A stretch of 64,000 nucleotides of DNA. Origin: Hawksworthiomyces lignivorus (taxonomy: Eukaryota; Ascomycota; Sordariomycetes; Ophiostomatales; Ophiostomataceae). The notes beneath the pieces were generated by a model that was given only the letters and a program-made list of their open reading frames with translations, did not search any database and was not told where the DNA came from. The DNA lies in NCBI GenBank assembly GCA_002917075.1, contig NTMA01000002.1:1019895-1083894 (forward strand), in the 5' to 3' direction. Below are positions 12,820-23,935 of the stretch, piece after piece. Both the position numbers and the translations under genes were made by a program. Each line of letters begins with the position of its first letter. The stretch's first letter is position 1.

Positions 12820-15800
12820 TTGGCCCTGGTGATGCGGGTGAGCGTGCGGATGAGGTTGCTGTTGGTGCTGGTGGTTGTTTGGTTGGTTGTGGTGATTTTG
12901 GTGGTGTTGGTGGTTGGCTTGCCTCGAGGATGGACGCTGCTTCTCATTGCTGGAACTATGGTCACGAGACCCTCCTGCGCCGCCACCGCCGCTGCCACTG
13001 CCTCCATTTCCGCTATTGCCTCCGTTGTTTCTCGTTGACAAGCCGACTTCATCCATCAGGCGCTTGTATCCTTGAGATGGTTGGGCTTTGATGTGGACCA
13101 GCACATTTTTCACGCTCTCTACGATCTGGCTCCGCACCGTTTCCTCAAAAAACGGTGTTGTTATCACTTTGTAGATCAAAGTTGAACCACAAGCGTTGTC
13201 GCTGAGAATGGACTCGAGAACATGGTCATTCGGGGACGAAAAGAGAGCCTTGAGAATCGTGTCTCGTGCCTCAGGCTCCGTCTTTTGGTTAACAACCTTC
13301 AAAACAGTCAAGTAAGCCACTTTGTGGGTACACAAATTGACTAGGTAGGGAACAAGCTGAGGCGCCAGCACGGTGCGTCGCTGAGGAAAGGTGCATGTAT
13401 CCAAGAACCATGTAAGAAGCAGAGCACCGTTCGCGTTGGTTGCGAGCTGGACGCTGTTCAGAGCAATAGCAGCCGCTAACATGCGCTGCTGATCTTTGGT
13501 TGCGTGGTGGCTCTCTAGACATGCGCGCATGGCACGTGCACCGAAGCGGCCCTGGGCAACTTCCCAGAGTCTGCTCAACATGGTCTCGAAGATGTAGTCC
13601 GTGTACGGAGCGCCAAACTTCAAGCAGCCCTGCAGAACATAGTTGCCGTACTGGTCCAAGAAGAGCGGAACCGTGTAGGGCCGAATGTGCTCGACAATGA
13701 GTGACATCTGGTGCGGAGTCTTGCAAACGTCAATGATCTTTTGGGCAGCCCATGTGCCATTCTTGTGAATGCCAATCTCGGCCAGATGAGGGACAATCTC
13801 CACGAGCATAGCGTCGCGGAGGTCATCTGAGCAGTGTTCAAACAGTTTCTGCACCACTGTGTTACCAAGATAATCGGACGACAGCTCAGCGATCTCCGGT
13901 AACATCTCGACAGCGATGCGCTCAATTTCAGCTGGAGACAGGCTTTGGTTATCGATGCGTTTGCGAATATCGCGTAACTTGGGTGCGTCATAGACGCGTG
14001 TGCTTGAAGGTTCCGGAATTGGGGGGACCTCGTCGACAAAGGAAGTGAACTGCACGGCCTGCTTTAGATTTGCCGAGATCCGATAGGTATCTTCATCAGA
14101 CGCGCCAAATTGGCGTACAATGCGCATAATATCACTTGTTATTTCGCTTAAAGCAGCAGGCGTCGAAACTGCTGGCGGCATCGCTCCTACACCAGTAATG
14201 CCTGCAGCAGAGGCGTCCGACCCAGTGGTAGCGCCACCAGCAGGACCGGGGCCGCCGGGGGCAGACGGACCACCAAGAACGCCGCCAGATACGGGACCTA
14301 AAGACGACGCTAACTTTCCATCCGCAGCAAATGGATCGGGGCTTGGCGAAGGGAAAGCTCCGTCGTGACCCGGGGTGTTTGACGACGAAGGAGGCTTAGC
14401 AAAATTAATGCGCACAGGGCCAGCACCAGGGAAGATCTCCTTTCCATTCAGGCTTGCCTTTGCGGCAATGGCGCTCTCCACGCGCTCAAAGTTGACAAAA
14501 CCACAATTCTTCAAAGTGAGCACGCGAGCAGACAAGATGAGCCCATAAGATTTGAACATCTCCGTAAGAGTCGACGTGGTTGTTGAAGTTGGAATACTAC
14601 CAAGCCAAAGAGCGCTTGTAGGACCTTCCAGGTTAGGTTCGTCGGCAGATAAGAGATTCGCAGAATTGCTGGCACCAGCCAAGTTATTGTTACCGCTGTT
14701 GTGGCTGTTGGAACGGCCAAGGGTCATAGCTGCCACGGCCTGAGGGAGCTGGTCATCAAAGTCCTTTTCTTCAGGCAGCTGGATGTCGGCTGCCGTCATA
14801 CTGCTGTCCAGACGAGATGGTGTGGGGTAGTAACCACGCAAAACACGCGAACCAGGAGCGTCCAGCACACCGGCAGTCCTAGCGCGCGGTCGGCTGGCAG
14901 CGGCCTGGTTGGCAAATGCCTGGACAGCCAGGTTGTGGTTGTGGATGGCCGCATTGGTAGCGGCAATCTGGTCTTGCAATGCGGCCGCGTATTGGCTCTC
15001 AAAGTTGGCCATGTCGCTGTCGAATTCGTCCTCGTCTTCGTCGGCATATTTATCCTTGTTGTTGACAGAATAAGAACGGAATCGGCTAGCAGAACGAGTA
15101 AAGTCGGCCAGATTAGGAATGTATGGCGTCGCAAGGGTCGCACGCGGCGGCTGAGGGGTCTCGACCAGTCCTAGGTAGTCCAGAGTGCGCATGTGGACGT
15201 CATTCTCACCGGGCCCTTCTCTTGAAAAGGCAGATTGGGCCGGGGAGCTAGGGCCGTTGGATCCAAGACTAGCAATGCTCGCCAGCGTAGAACCGCGCTC
15301 GCGGGTCGTGGGGTTCCAGCTGCTAAAGATTGACGGGCCAAAAGGAGAGTTAGAGGTGGGCAATTGGCCAAAAGGAATCCGCTGAGGCATAGAGCCGGCA
15401 CGGAGGCGAGACAAAAGTGCCGAGGACGAAGAGACGCCGGCCCCGCCGTCTATTGGTTCTAAGCCAGGCGATGGGGATTTGAATGGCGTTTGTGACGGCG
15501 TGGGCTGGGAAGTCTTTGGTGCGGCACCACCTAGGGCAGGTATGCTCAGCAAGCCATTGCCAACTCCCCCAGGGGAGAATCTTGATGGAACTGTTCCTGC
15601 ACGGGCTCGGCGACCTGCCGGTGGTGGGAGAAAATCGGATGTAGACGGAAGCTGAGCAAAATCAGGAAAGCCATCGGTAGGCGATTCGGGTATGTTCTCA
15701 CGAAGGGGTGTTGAGTTGCCGCTCGTGGGGGGGCCAGCCCATAGATTAACGGGAATCCCACCAATGCCTTCTTGGGCCTGAATTTCTCGAGCTCTAGACG

Positions 15801-16107
15801 AGGTGAAAAGCAGTCAGTCGAGAATAGTAAAGATAAATGCATAGAGGTGGAAAGGGGCATACCGTTTGGCAAACAGCCGACTGGATGCTCCTAGGTCATG
15901 GGAGGGCGATCCAGCGCCGGATCTTGAATTCGCCATTTTGGAGGCACTGCCCAGGCCAGGGGTAGGAAGGCCGAATGGGGAACGGCCAGATGTAGAAGCG
16001 GATGGCGGATCAATCGGTGACGGATTCGATGTTGCAGGTGATGTTGAACGTTGACTCCCCAGCTGTGGGAAGCTATTAAGGGTCAGGTCAGACCTGGAAC
16101 TTGACAT
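12172..16107 (-). CDS. JSN1: RRM + Pumilio-repeat RNA-binding protein (Jsn1/Puf2 family)
   Basis: Two exons on the minus strand: 16107-15863 and 15793-12172, with a 69-bp intron (gtatgc donor, ctag acceptor); 1,288 residues. An RRM sits at about residues 470-545 (SALWLGSIP as RNP2-like strand, CGFVNFERVESA as RNP1-like). About six Pumilio repeats follow at roughly 640-995 with typical helices (DYLGNTVVQKLFEH, NGTWAAQKIID, DQYGNYVLQGCL). The RRM-before-PUF order is that of yeast Jsn1/Puf2, which bind mRNAs for membrane and mitochondria-linked proteins and act post-transcriptionally in the cytoplasm. The N-terminal third is Ser/Pro-rich. The C-terminus is disordered: Gly/Ser, His/Gln and a pure Gln run encoded at about 12778-12822, then Pro/Gly-rich to the stop. 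The start is the first ATG of the exon and reads straight into the conserved part. Family confident; exact orthology less so. Confidence 0.9.
12775..12825 (-). repeat. Trinucleotide (CTG/CAG) tract coding polyglutamine
   Basis: A nearly pure CTG array on the plus strand reads as CAG-type glutamine codons on the minus strand inside the Jsn1/Puf2-like gene. It encodes about 16 consecutive Gln, flanked by His/Gln-rich sequence. Probably length-variable between isolates. Confidence 0.8.
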
Positions 16108-17639
16108 TATGAATTATTTGCAGTCTCTTGTATCTTGTGTCTTCGAGACCCCCTTTGCTGGTCGTCTATATGTTCATTAAAAATCAGGCGATGTCTCTTG
16201 GTGTTATTCTCGTCCACATCAACAGGTCTCGGACTGAACGCGTAAGCGAATCGTTTTCGGGTTGGTCGAAATATAGAGGGTGAAACGACATGAAGAATGT
16301 CGTGGGAACGGACGTGGAGGTCGAAGAAGCAAAGTAAAAGGAGCGTCGTGGAGCAACAACAGATGAAAAGGTCGGATAGCAAGCTCTGCTCAATGGACTT
16401 AATCCCTCGTTGAAAGAGGATGGAGTCTAGGCCACCTGCAGAGTTGAATGCCTGGAGACGTCGTGTGCCGTCGTTGTTGGACAAAAAAGTTGCTCAGAAG
16501 GAGAATGCAACATAGACGCATTCGCCAGAAGACTGCAAAATGCTGCTACTTCAACTCTATCTTTAAGAGCCCGATATGTCGTTATGATATCTGCCAATTT
16601 CTGTCAGAGTCTGCTGAACTTTCTTGAATGCTGGTCTTTTGTTTGCTGGCCAGTGTTGAGAAGGCTGTGGCTTGTATGGTGGGACTAGGAGACGAGGAGC
16701 AAGGAAGGAGAATCAATAAGAAAGCGAAGTAGAAGGGTGCCAGCAGGAGGGAATACGGCAGTATATCGTTCGGATTGGATTCGGTCGTCGCAAAGGGCCT
16801 GAAACCAGTAGGAAGAAGGAAGAAAGAAGAGATGACGAGTTGAGCAATACAAAAAGTATATAGACAAAATGGAGTATGTCAGAGAATGCAAGAATCAAAA
16901 TCGTCGTGAAAGGATGGTGAGAAGATGCAGGTCGCTTCTATGAGGAAAAGGAAAAGAAAAAGAAAAGAGAGGTGGATGTGGGTCGAGTTTCAAGTTCCAA
17001 AGAGAGAGAGAGAGAAAAGGAAAAATGAAGCTGTAAATTTTTTGGGGAAAGCTTTTCTTGAAGGGGGGGTTGATTATCCGTGCAAATGTCTGCAGGAACA
17101 GGCCAGAAAAGGGAGATATACCAAACAAAAAAAACAGCGATCGGGCAACAAAATCGATAGATTGCTTGCCGAGCTTTTTAAAGTCGTAAAAGAAATTGAA
17201 GAACAAGACTATGAAGTTCGTAAGTAGGAATAAAAGGAGTACGATTCTAAAATATACAGGCTTTGCCTGGAGAATGAAAAGTATCAAGAGATGATGGCAT
17301 CTGAAAGAAGGAAAAGGGAAAGGGAAAGCGGGAACGGTGGGAAAGGGATGCGTTAGATAGGATGGGATGGGATGATGGCGGAGGAAAGAAGAAAGAGAAA
17401 GGACCACCCAGAATGGGCAAAATAAGGGTGAGATGCAAGAAAACCCATGGGTAGAGGAGGAAGGAACGAACAGCGGTCGGGGGAGGGGTTTTGTCAGTTA
17501 ATACAGCAGGAATAATAAGGACCAGCTGCTAGCACTAATATGGGGCAAAAGAATACAGAGTACAGAGAGCTATTTACTGTAAGTAGCATATGTATGCAGC
17601 AAAAACATATGTGTGGAAACTGAAGTATTAGCACCTGAC

Positions 17640-17648
17640 TACGGAGTA
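17640..17648 (+). repeat. Intergenic 9-mer TACGGAGTA
   Basis: Perfect copy of the recurrent intergenic word, followed by C as in several other copies. Confidence 0.6.
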
Positions 17649-18093
17649 CAGTACAATGTATATTTGTATATGTGGAAGGGTACGGGGTACATATGTCAGT
17701 TAATCCAAGCAGTGTGCCTATCAGCATCCGAACGTGCTAAAGTACACCACCATGAGTACGAGGACTCGCAGTCGTACCCTTCAAAGGCGCACATCATTAG
17801 ACGCCAATTCAGGTTGGGAAAGGGGGTACCAAGCAACTCGACAAGTATACGTAGGGCGCGGGTCAGATCCAAGTGGGAACCTGTCCTTAGGATACGTAAG
17901 ACATGTTGAGGCACAGAACCTCTCGAGCAGCTTTGGTAGGGGGGAAACAGAGATAGCGGGTTTCATCCCTGAGAGATCCCCAATATTACAGAGTCGTCAA
18001 ACCAAGCCAAACGGACTCTTCGCTCGCTTTTCCATGCTGTAGCGTAGGACGGATGGTGGGGAATCAAAGGACGAGAAAGGGGTGCGTAGAGTT

Positions 18094-18102
18094 TACTCCG
18101 TA
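18094..18102 (-). repeat. Intergenic 9-mer TACGGAGTA (reverse)
   Basis: Perfect copy, present as TACTCCGTA on the plus strand. Confidence 0.6.
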
Positions 18103-19253
18103 AGGGGGGTGAAAATAAAAGGCGCTAAACCGAACAACGGGGAGGAGAGCCTACCAGATGCAAAGCAAGAAAAAGATAGCATGGCAGGCAGATGCGAAGA
18201 AACGGGGAAGAAAAGGAAACCAGAGCGAAGATTTTTAAGGCAGCAACAGAGAGGGTAGTCTTGGAGAGGAACTGAAGAGCACACGAAATGTTCACACTCT
18301 TGATTCAACTGCTAGGTGACGGGGGAGGACTGCTCGTGCTTCAACAGAGAGGCTCTTTCGCTGCTTGCCTCATGCGCGCGAAAGACCTGGTAGAGAAGAG
18401 ACGAAGACTACTAGCTTAACCTTCAAGGGCTGCTGGTTGCGCGCTGCGGCAATGCAGTTCAACCAACCGTACCAAGGGGCTGACGACGACAGCAGCAGCA
18501 GCAGCAGCAGCCCTCAATGGGCGCAAGACAGAGAGCCGGCGAGCAGATAATTTGGCCTGCCAGAACAAGCATGCGTGTTCGAGAAGGAGTGACTTTTTCT
18601 TTAAGTGCATACGAGATGCGATGGGATTATCAGCTGCCATTGGCCCATTCACATATGCATGCGCGGGAAAAAGACCTTGCTTGTTCAATCTTCCTTCCTC
18701 TCACCAGTCTCTCACTCCCTCGCTCACCCACTTGCTCATTATCACTCTCTTCCTTCTTTGCTCTATAACATTGCACAAATTAAGAACGGGAGGACACGTT
18801 TGTTCCCACAGACACGGAGGAACTGCGCCTATTCGTTCTCCTTCCTCACCCGATGATTTCGTTTTTCATGCTTTCTCTACTCCCTACGTCTTCTAACTCT
18901 GCGCGTTTGTGGGATGGGTGGTGTGGCGCCCCTTTTGCTCCCCCCCTTTTCTGCTCGTCTTCTGTCGATTTCTTCTTCTGATTCTCCCACCTTTCCTGCT
19001 GCGTCTTTCCTCCTATACGTCGTATGTCATACCCCAATTCCAGGTCCCCTTGACATGCCAATCAGATGGCAGCCCTCGGACGATCTGAAACGAGGGCGTG
19101 CTTTTCTCACTTTTTCTCCCATTGCGGTTGTCCACATTCTACACGCCACGACCTTCCATTACACAGGTTCATTTTCTTTTACCTTGCGTTTTAGCTTTGC
19201 TTGTCTTCTCTGCCGCTTCGTATTCTTTTCTGCCTTGTACATTCATCACATCC

Positions 19254-19418
19254 ATGCCTCAGGATGCCATTGGTGAAGCAGTAGACAATCTGGGGCAAAA
19301 CGCGGACACGGCGCGGGACCTGTCCACTAGTTCTCTCTATGTCTTGTCAAAAACGATAAGCCAGAGAGGGGAATCCATCCCAGCTAGCACAGCTTTCCCC
19401 AGCGGCAGAGCAGCATGA
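19254..19418 (+). other. Upstream open reading frame overlapping the next ATG by four bases
   Basis: ATG 19254 opens a 54-codon frame (MPQDAIGEAVDNLG...) that ends in TGA 19416-19418, overlapping ATG 19415 in the tetranucleotide ATGA. It may be a uORF of the small membrane-protein gene. Alternatively it lies in a 5' leader intron, since ctttccccag at 19393-19402 resembles an acceptor. No family recognised. Confidence 0.3.
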
Positions 19419-20007
19419 ACGATCGCTTTCCCTCTGCTTCTAGCCGCAGGCCCATCACCTCCTCAGTCGACCAGGCAGGCCCGAAAAGTAGGGAACGGAT
19501 GCTCAGAGAAGAAGCAGATCACCGGGATCACGAAAGATCGGCGGGTGCGTGCTTCTTGCCCTTTCCCCTTCCCTCCTTGTGTCCTCCCTGTCTTTCTTAC
19601 CTCCGCCATTCTGAAGTTCATCTGCATGTGTCATATATGATTTGATTTCTTTTGTATCCACAGAGCAGCAGTTCTTTACACGTAGCTTCTATTCTTGCCA
19701 GATACGACTGTTGCTCCTTGCAAATTATATTGCATGCAGAGGCGACATGGGCTTACACGCCGCAAGCCCGTCCAAAGAAAGAGAAAGCTGAACCATTCCT
19801 ATAATATCCGCGTTTCTCTATACCCGATCCATCAGCGAAAGGCACCCTGAGCATGGGAACATCTCACTCCAGATCTAATTACGGGGTAGATAAAAAAAGA
19901 CTTATTTTCTTGCCGTAGCGGCGGTGCTTGGCGTGGCCGCTTATACCGTTGCTTTGCTCGCCTTCGTACGGTGGGATAAATGGATCAGTCCTCAGTCGCC
20001 TTTGTGA
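19415..20007 (+). CDS. Tentative two-exon small tail-anchored membrane protein
   Basis: Exon 19415-19544 encodes 43 mostly polar residues (MNDRFPSASSRRPITSS... ending REEADHRDHERSA). A gtgcgt donor at 19545 and a ttgccgtag acceptor ending at 19918 would join it in phase to 19919-20007, which encodes AAVLGVAAYTVALLAF followed by VRWDKWISPQSPL and TGA. The product would have 72 residues: a charged N-terminus and a single C-terminal hydrophobic segment (about 44-60), like small tail-anchored organelle proteins. I do not recognise the family. The 374-bp intron is long, but Tea4 and RCO1 in this window also have 270-650-bp introns. The alternative is that the exons belong to a differently spliced gene. 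Confidence 0.4.
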
Positions 20008-20845
20008 TATTTTTTGCGTTTTCTATTTTTTGCTATCGAAAATAAATTGGGGGGCCACATTTCTCTTCTTTGTGGAGAAGCAGATGAAGAAGAAGCGGGA
20101 GTTAAGCAAGAGCCACTATATAAAAGTCTATGCTCTTCCTATAAGCAAACTCGCAATTATAGAATGCTTCTTATTACGAGACTCTTGCTAATGCAGCCAT
20201 CTTATTATGTGGGTAACACGTCATTGCTCACCCTTTTCTTGTTTTCTTTTTCTTCTCCGTTCTTGTCCAATCCTAGCAGAAGCAACAAATCGAGGAGAGG
20301 TACTATATTGAACAGTGTACGAAACGGAGGAGGTGCATCTCCATCTCACATTCACGAAACAAGCGTGGACAGCTTCCACGACCTCCAATATTGCTTGGCA
20401 TTCAACTACCACGGGATATAAGACGACCAGAAAAACAGAAACTTATAGCATTAGGATGCATTGTAGAAGGAGCCGAGAAGGTTGGAAACGAAAGAAGGAA
20501 AGCCGGCAGCAAATAAAAGGATAAGATACATGTAAAAGAAAAGGCATCCCTGGCATCGAATATAAAAAAAACCAACTCCAAATCATAGTCGTCCAATAAT
20601 CCTCTTCCTGTGCCAAACCCTACCCACAAAAAGAAATAACAAGGAAAAGAAGGGGAAGAAAAGAAAATGGAAGAACAAGATGGCTCTCTGAATAAGGACC
20701 GTCCGAAACAGGGCTGCTGGCATCAGTAGTTAAAAAGAAAAAAAAAAATGATGTAACAAAGCTATCGACTCTTCTATGTAGGTCTTCCGACTTCGGGCCG
20801 CTAGATGCTTGAAACTCATGTGCCGATGCATTTGTTAGCAGCAAA
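20008..20845. other. Intergenic, convergent 3' flanks
   Basis: About 840 bp between the tentative small gene and the stop of the minus-strand membrane-protein gene. A-rich tracts are seen (about 20560-20570, 20726-20748). No coding signal supported. Confidence 0.45.
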
Positions 20846-23800
20846 CTAGAGTCTCCAGAACCAGCCGGCCGGTCCAGCCGGTGCCTCACGAACTGACTTC
20901 TTCGCGCCCGTCTTTGGCGTTGCTTCTTTACTGGCGGAGTTGGCCTTGGCAGCCAACTCTCTTTGCTGAAGAAACAGTGCCGACTTCCTGGCATAATCAG
21001 CATGTTCGGCCGTTTTCCCTTGGACGCTAAGCCACCAAAGATTCGAAGCAATCTGAGCTCGGAGAACAGATAGCCGAACGTTATCGCGAAGTTGGCCCAC
21101 GGGCACGAGCTGTGCGGTTTGGCTCCAGAACGTCTCCGCTTCCCGGGCCGCCTTGTCTATCGAATGAGAGAGCATAGATCGCACGTCTTGCACGGTCTTG
21201 TCGGCAGTTTCAGCAACAAGGTGTCTCACTTGATCAGTGATGGTCTCACCCGTTCGCTCCTTGACATCTAACATTTGTCGACAGGATTGAGCAAAGCTTC
21301 CTAGTTGGTTCTTCAGTCCTGTATTGACCGTGGAATACAATGAAGATATGCCACTTTCCACGTCCTCCGTAGACGGTATAAACGTATCTTGAACGTATGC
21401 AGCAGCGTCCAATCCCTTGCAGGTGGCTGCTCTTAACAAATCTTTCCATAAGCTTACACCAGTTTCTACCAACCTCGGAACGGTTGGCTTGCCAAAGTCG
21501 ACGGCAAATGTCTCGTTAATTTTTGGTTTCCGTGTCGTCACGATCGAGACGTTCATAACGCCGTAGGCATCTTTCTTGTTGATTTCAATGATGATGCCTT
21601 CGTCAGTTGTCGACAGCTTAGACTTGAGGATCTTTTGACCGCGCCACACGTCGATGTCAATGGCGCCCTTTGCAAGCCATGTCGTCTTCGTTCCAGATGG
21701 TACTTTGACAAGAATCTCGTGACTGCTGTACACCTGGATCGAGCACCCAGTGCTCTTGATCTCTGTATCAGAAGTCACCGCAGCACTCTTTGCATTCTGG
21801 TGGTGGGCTCTGTCTGTCAGGAACCCCCCAAAGTGCGCCTGTGTCGTGTGGCTGCTGCTCTCAGATACATGGACTTCGACGGTCTTAGTAGAAGTCAGGC
21901 TGATTGTGACTGTCGGCGTCAGTGAAGGAACAGAGCAAACAGATGTCGTAGTGCCGGTGGTAGCAGGAAGTTCAACAGCAGCTAGAGCGGCTGAACTGCC
22001 CACAGAAAGAGACGGCGGTTGTGATGATGATTTCGAAGGCACCAATGCCATTGTCGACGAAGACTTGTATGTCATTGAAAACAATGTAGGGAGGTAAAAG
22101 ACCACCGATGACCAAAGCAGAACGCTAATGGTCGCCACGAGGAGCGTCCTCCAGCTTTGTGCCTTGAGGAGATCGCAGGCTTCTCCGTACATCTGACGCA
22201 CCTCAGGGCGAGGATCGTTGCCTTCACTAAGGAAGCGTAAACAGACTGCAAAGCCCCTCATAATGCCCAGAATACCACCTCTAGCACGGTCAACCGTCTC
22301 CTTTTCTGTTTTCTTGTTCTCCACGGCTGAGTCATATAAACCAGTGAGATAGGCCAGGTTCCTGTTCATTTGGCGAGCGTCAATGTTGAGGAATGAAACT
22401 AGGTCAATGGGCAGACGTTCCGGGGCGATGGGGCATTCGGGATCACGCGACTCGAGGCAGAGGTGCACGGCAGCTTGATCGACAAAGTCTTGCCAGCGGC
22501 CTGCTGAGGGAGACCGCGAGAAGGACTGCTTGTGAGAAATGAATATCGACGGCACCGCATGGCGAGTCATGAATTCCCACGCTGCGTTTCTCGTGGCCTC
22601 AGCCCGGTCATCGTCGTTTCCAGACACGTAAAATACCGCCACGTGCGGAAGTGTCCACTGAGGGCTCACAATTGATCCGCTGGGAGAGAAGACGGACAGG
22701 TGCGTCTTTTCGCTGTCCAGGGTGATCGAATAGACGGTGTCATTGGGGAACGCCTCGCCCTCGTAAACTGTCTCATCCGCTTTTGTGCACCTCTCAACCT
22801 TGATGTAGTAATCGGAAACACCCATGAGTTGGATCTCGTCAATTTCAGGGACTTTGGTTGAGCCAAAAGAGGAAATCGGTATAATATTGTAGATGCTTGG
22901 CGTTGATGCATGATGGTGCTGCGAGCCACGGCCAGAAAGACCAGAGGAAGGAGCAGAGGCCAGCAGAGCAGAGGAGATCTTATACATGATGTCGTTGTAA
23001 CCTGCATCGCTGCCAACATACAGCACACGCAGCGGCTCGCGGGTAGACAGACAATGGTGCGACATGGTCTGCCGAATGGTAGCAGCTAGCCGCTTAGGCC
23101 GGTCCGACGCCATGCCCATATTCTCGGTAATGGCGGCCATCTCCTCTTCGTTAAAATCGCGGATCGTGTGCTTCACAGAGACTTTTTCGAGGTAGACGTT
23201 TACTTCAGCCTCCTCGTTGAATTCGATAGACTGGAAGAGGGGTGCGGACCCGCTGTTGATGTCACCGGACGACCCATCGTATTCGAGAGTGGGAAGAGAC
23301 TGAGTTGACGGGTTGAGGAGAGCCTGTTCGGCGTACCGGATGGAGTCGGCCTGGGACGACCGGCGTCCGTCGTCTGCTTCATCTATTTTGTGCTTTGCAT
23401 CGAACGTGTGGCTCTGGTAGGGAGTGTTGCGGGTCCGAGTTTGGTATCGGCTCGAGCTGCGGTTGCGGTTGCGGTTGCGGTCGTGGTCATCGTCAAATAC
23501 GCTTTCATCGTCGTCATGATCTTCGGCGTCATCGCCGTAGGCAGCGTCATGTCCGTTCAGGCTGCGTACGTCTTCCCCTCGAGGATAGAGGTCAACCGAG
23601 TCAGCAAGAGAATCGGCAAGGGACTCTGTGCCTCTGCCATCCTGACTCTCGCCGTCGGTGCTGCTGATCAGCTCGTAAGCAGAGTCGGCCAAGCTGTTCG
23701 TCTCGTCGGACACATTGGAAGGCTGCATCGTATCTGCGTTTTCGGTCGAGCTCGAGGTTACCCAGTGGGCCAGCAAATGGCTGCCTTCGGGAGTTGGGAA

Positions 23801-23935
23801 CCGGAGTGTCGAGGATGTCGTCGGTGTCTGGGATGAGTAAAGCTCTGGAGGAGAGCGACGATAAGGAGATGGAGGTGAGTGGAAATTATTGGCAGAGGGT
23901 GAGCGGCGGAAAGCAGCAGGAATTTCTTCTTCCAT
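20846..23935 (-). CDS. Large single-pass membrane protein of filamentous fungi, function unknown
   Basis: One uninterrupted reading frame on the minus strand, 1,029 residues from ATG 23935. The frame continues 25 codons upstream to an ATG at 24010, but that segment has a pyrimidine-rich stretch ending in aaaatag just before ATG 23935, like a leader-intron acceptor, so I prefer the downstream start. N-terminal ~200 residues: Ser/Pro-rich then acidic (an Asp/Glu/His run and an Asn-Arg repeat). Central block at about 230-560 is dense and globular-looking (VSVKHTIRDFNEEE, REPLRVLYVGSDAGYNDI, WTLPHVAVFYVSGND). One hydrophobic segment lies at about 595-622 (TLLVATISVLLW...VFYLPTLF). The C-terminal ~400 residues hold a Ser/Thr-rich linker, a beta-rich part and helices. 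I recall homologues annotated only as hypothetical in Aspergillus-type genomes. The topology suggests an ER or nuclear-envelope protein, which is inference. Confidence 0.85.
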   Translation of the reverse strand: MEEEIPAAFRRSPSANNFHSPPSPYRRSPPELYSSQTPTTSSTLRFPTPEGSHLLAHWVTSSSTENADTMQPSNVSDETNSLADSAYELISSTDGESQDGRGTESLADSLADSVDLYPRGEDVRSLNGHDAAYGDDAEDHDDDESVFDDDHDRNRNRNRSSSRYQTRTRNTPYQSHTFDAKHKIDEADDGRRSSQADSIRYAEQALLNPSTQSLPTLEYDGSSGDINSGSAPLFQSIEFNEEAEVNVYLEKVSVKHTIRDFNEEEMAAITENMGMASDRPKRLAATIRQTMSHHCLSTREPLRVLYVGSDAGYNDIMYKISSALLASAPSSGLSGRGSQHHHASTPSIYNIIPISSFGSTKVPEIDEIQLMGVSDYYIKVERCTKADETVYEGEAFPNDTVYSITLDSEKTHLSVFSPSGSIVSPQWTLPHVAVFYVSGNDDDRAEATRNAAWEFMTRHAVPSIFISHKQSFSRSPSAGRWQDFVDQAAVHLCLESRDPECPIAPERLPIDLVSFLNIDARQMNRNLAYLTGLYDSAVENKKTEKETVDRARGGILGIMRGFAVCLRFLSEGNDPRPEVRQMYGEACDLLKAQSWRTLLVATISVLLWSSVVFYLPTLFSMTYKSSSTMALVPSKSSSQPPSLSVGSSAALAAVELPATTGTTTSVCSVPSLTPTVTISLTSTKTVEVHVSESSSHTTQAHFGGFLTDRAHHQNAKSAAVTSDTEIKSTGCSIQVYSSHEILVKVPSGTKTTWLAKGAIDIDVWRGQKILKSKLSTTDEGIIIEINKKDAYGVMNVSIVTTRKPKINETFAVDFGKPTVPRLVETGVSLWKDLLRAATCKGLDAAAYVQDTFIPSTEDVESGISSLYSTVNTGLKNQLGSFAQSCRQMLDVKERTGETITDQVRHLVAETADKTVQDVRSMLSHSIDKAAREAETFWSQTAQLVPVGQLRDNVRLSVLRAQIASNLWWLSVQGKTAEHADYARKSALFLQQRELAAKANSASKEATPKTGAKKSVREAPAGPAGWFWRL

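Larger units (their letters stand above)
16108..19414. other. Intergenic region between divergent genes
   Basis: The 5' flank of the PUF gene (minus) and of the tentative small membrane-protein gene (plus). It contains purine-rich stretches (16880-17030 and 17270-17400) and two copies of TACGGAGTA (17640, 18094). A CAG run at 18493-18511 is non-coding as far as I can tell. A 54-codon upstream frame (19254-19418) overlaps the ATG at 19415. Confidence 0.5.

Noticed and set aside
18493..18511. CAG repeat as coding polyglutamine/polyserine
   Set aside because: Lies in a short frame without other coding features; treated as a simple repeat in intergenic DNA.
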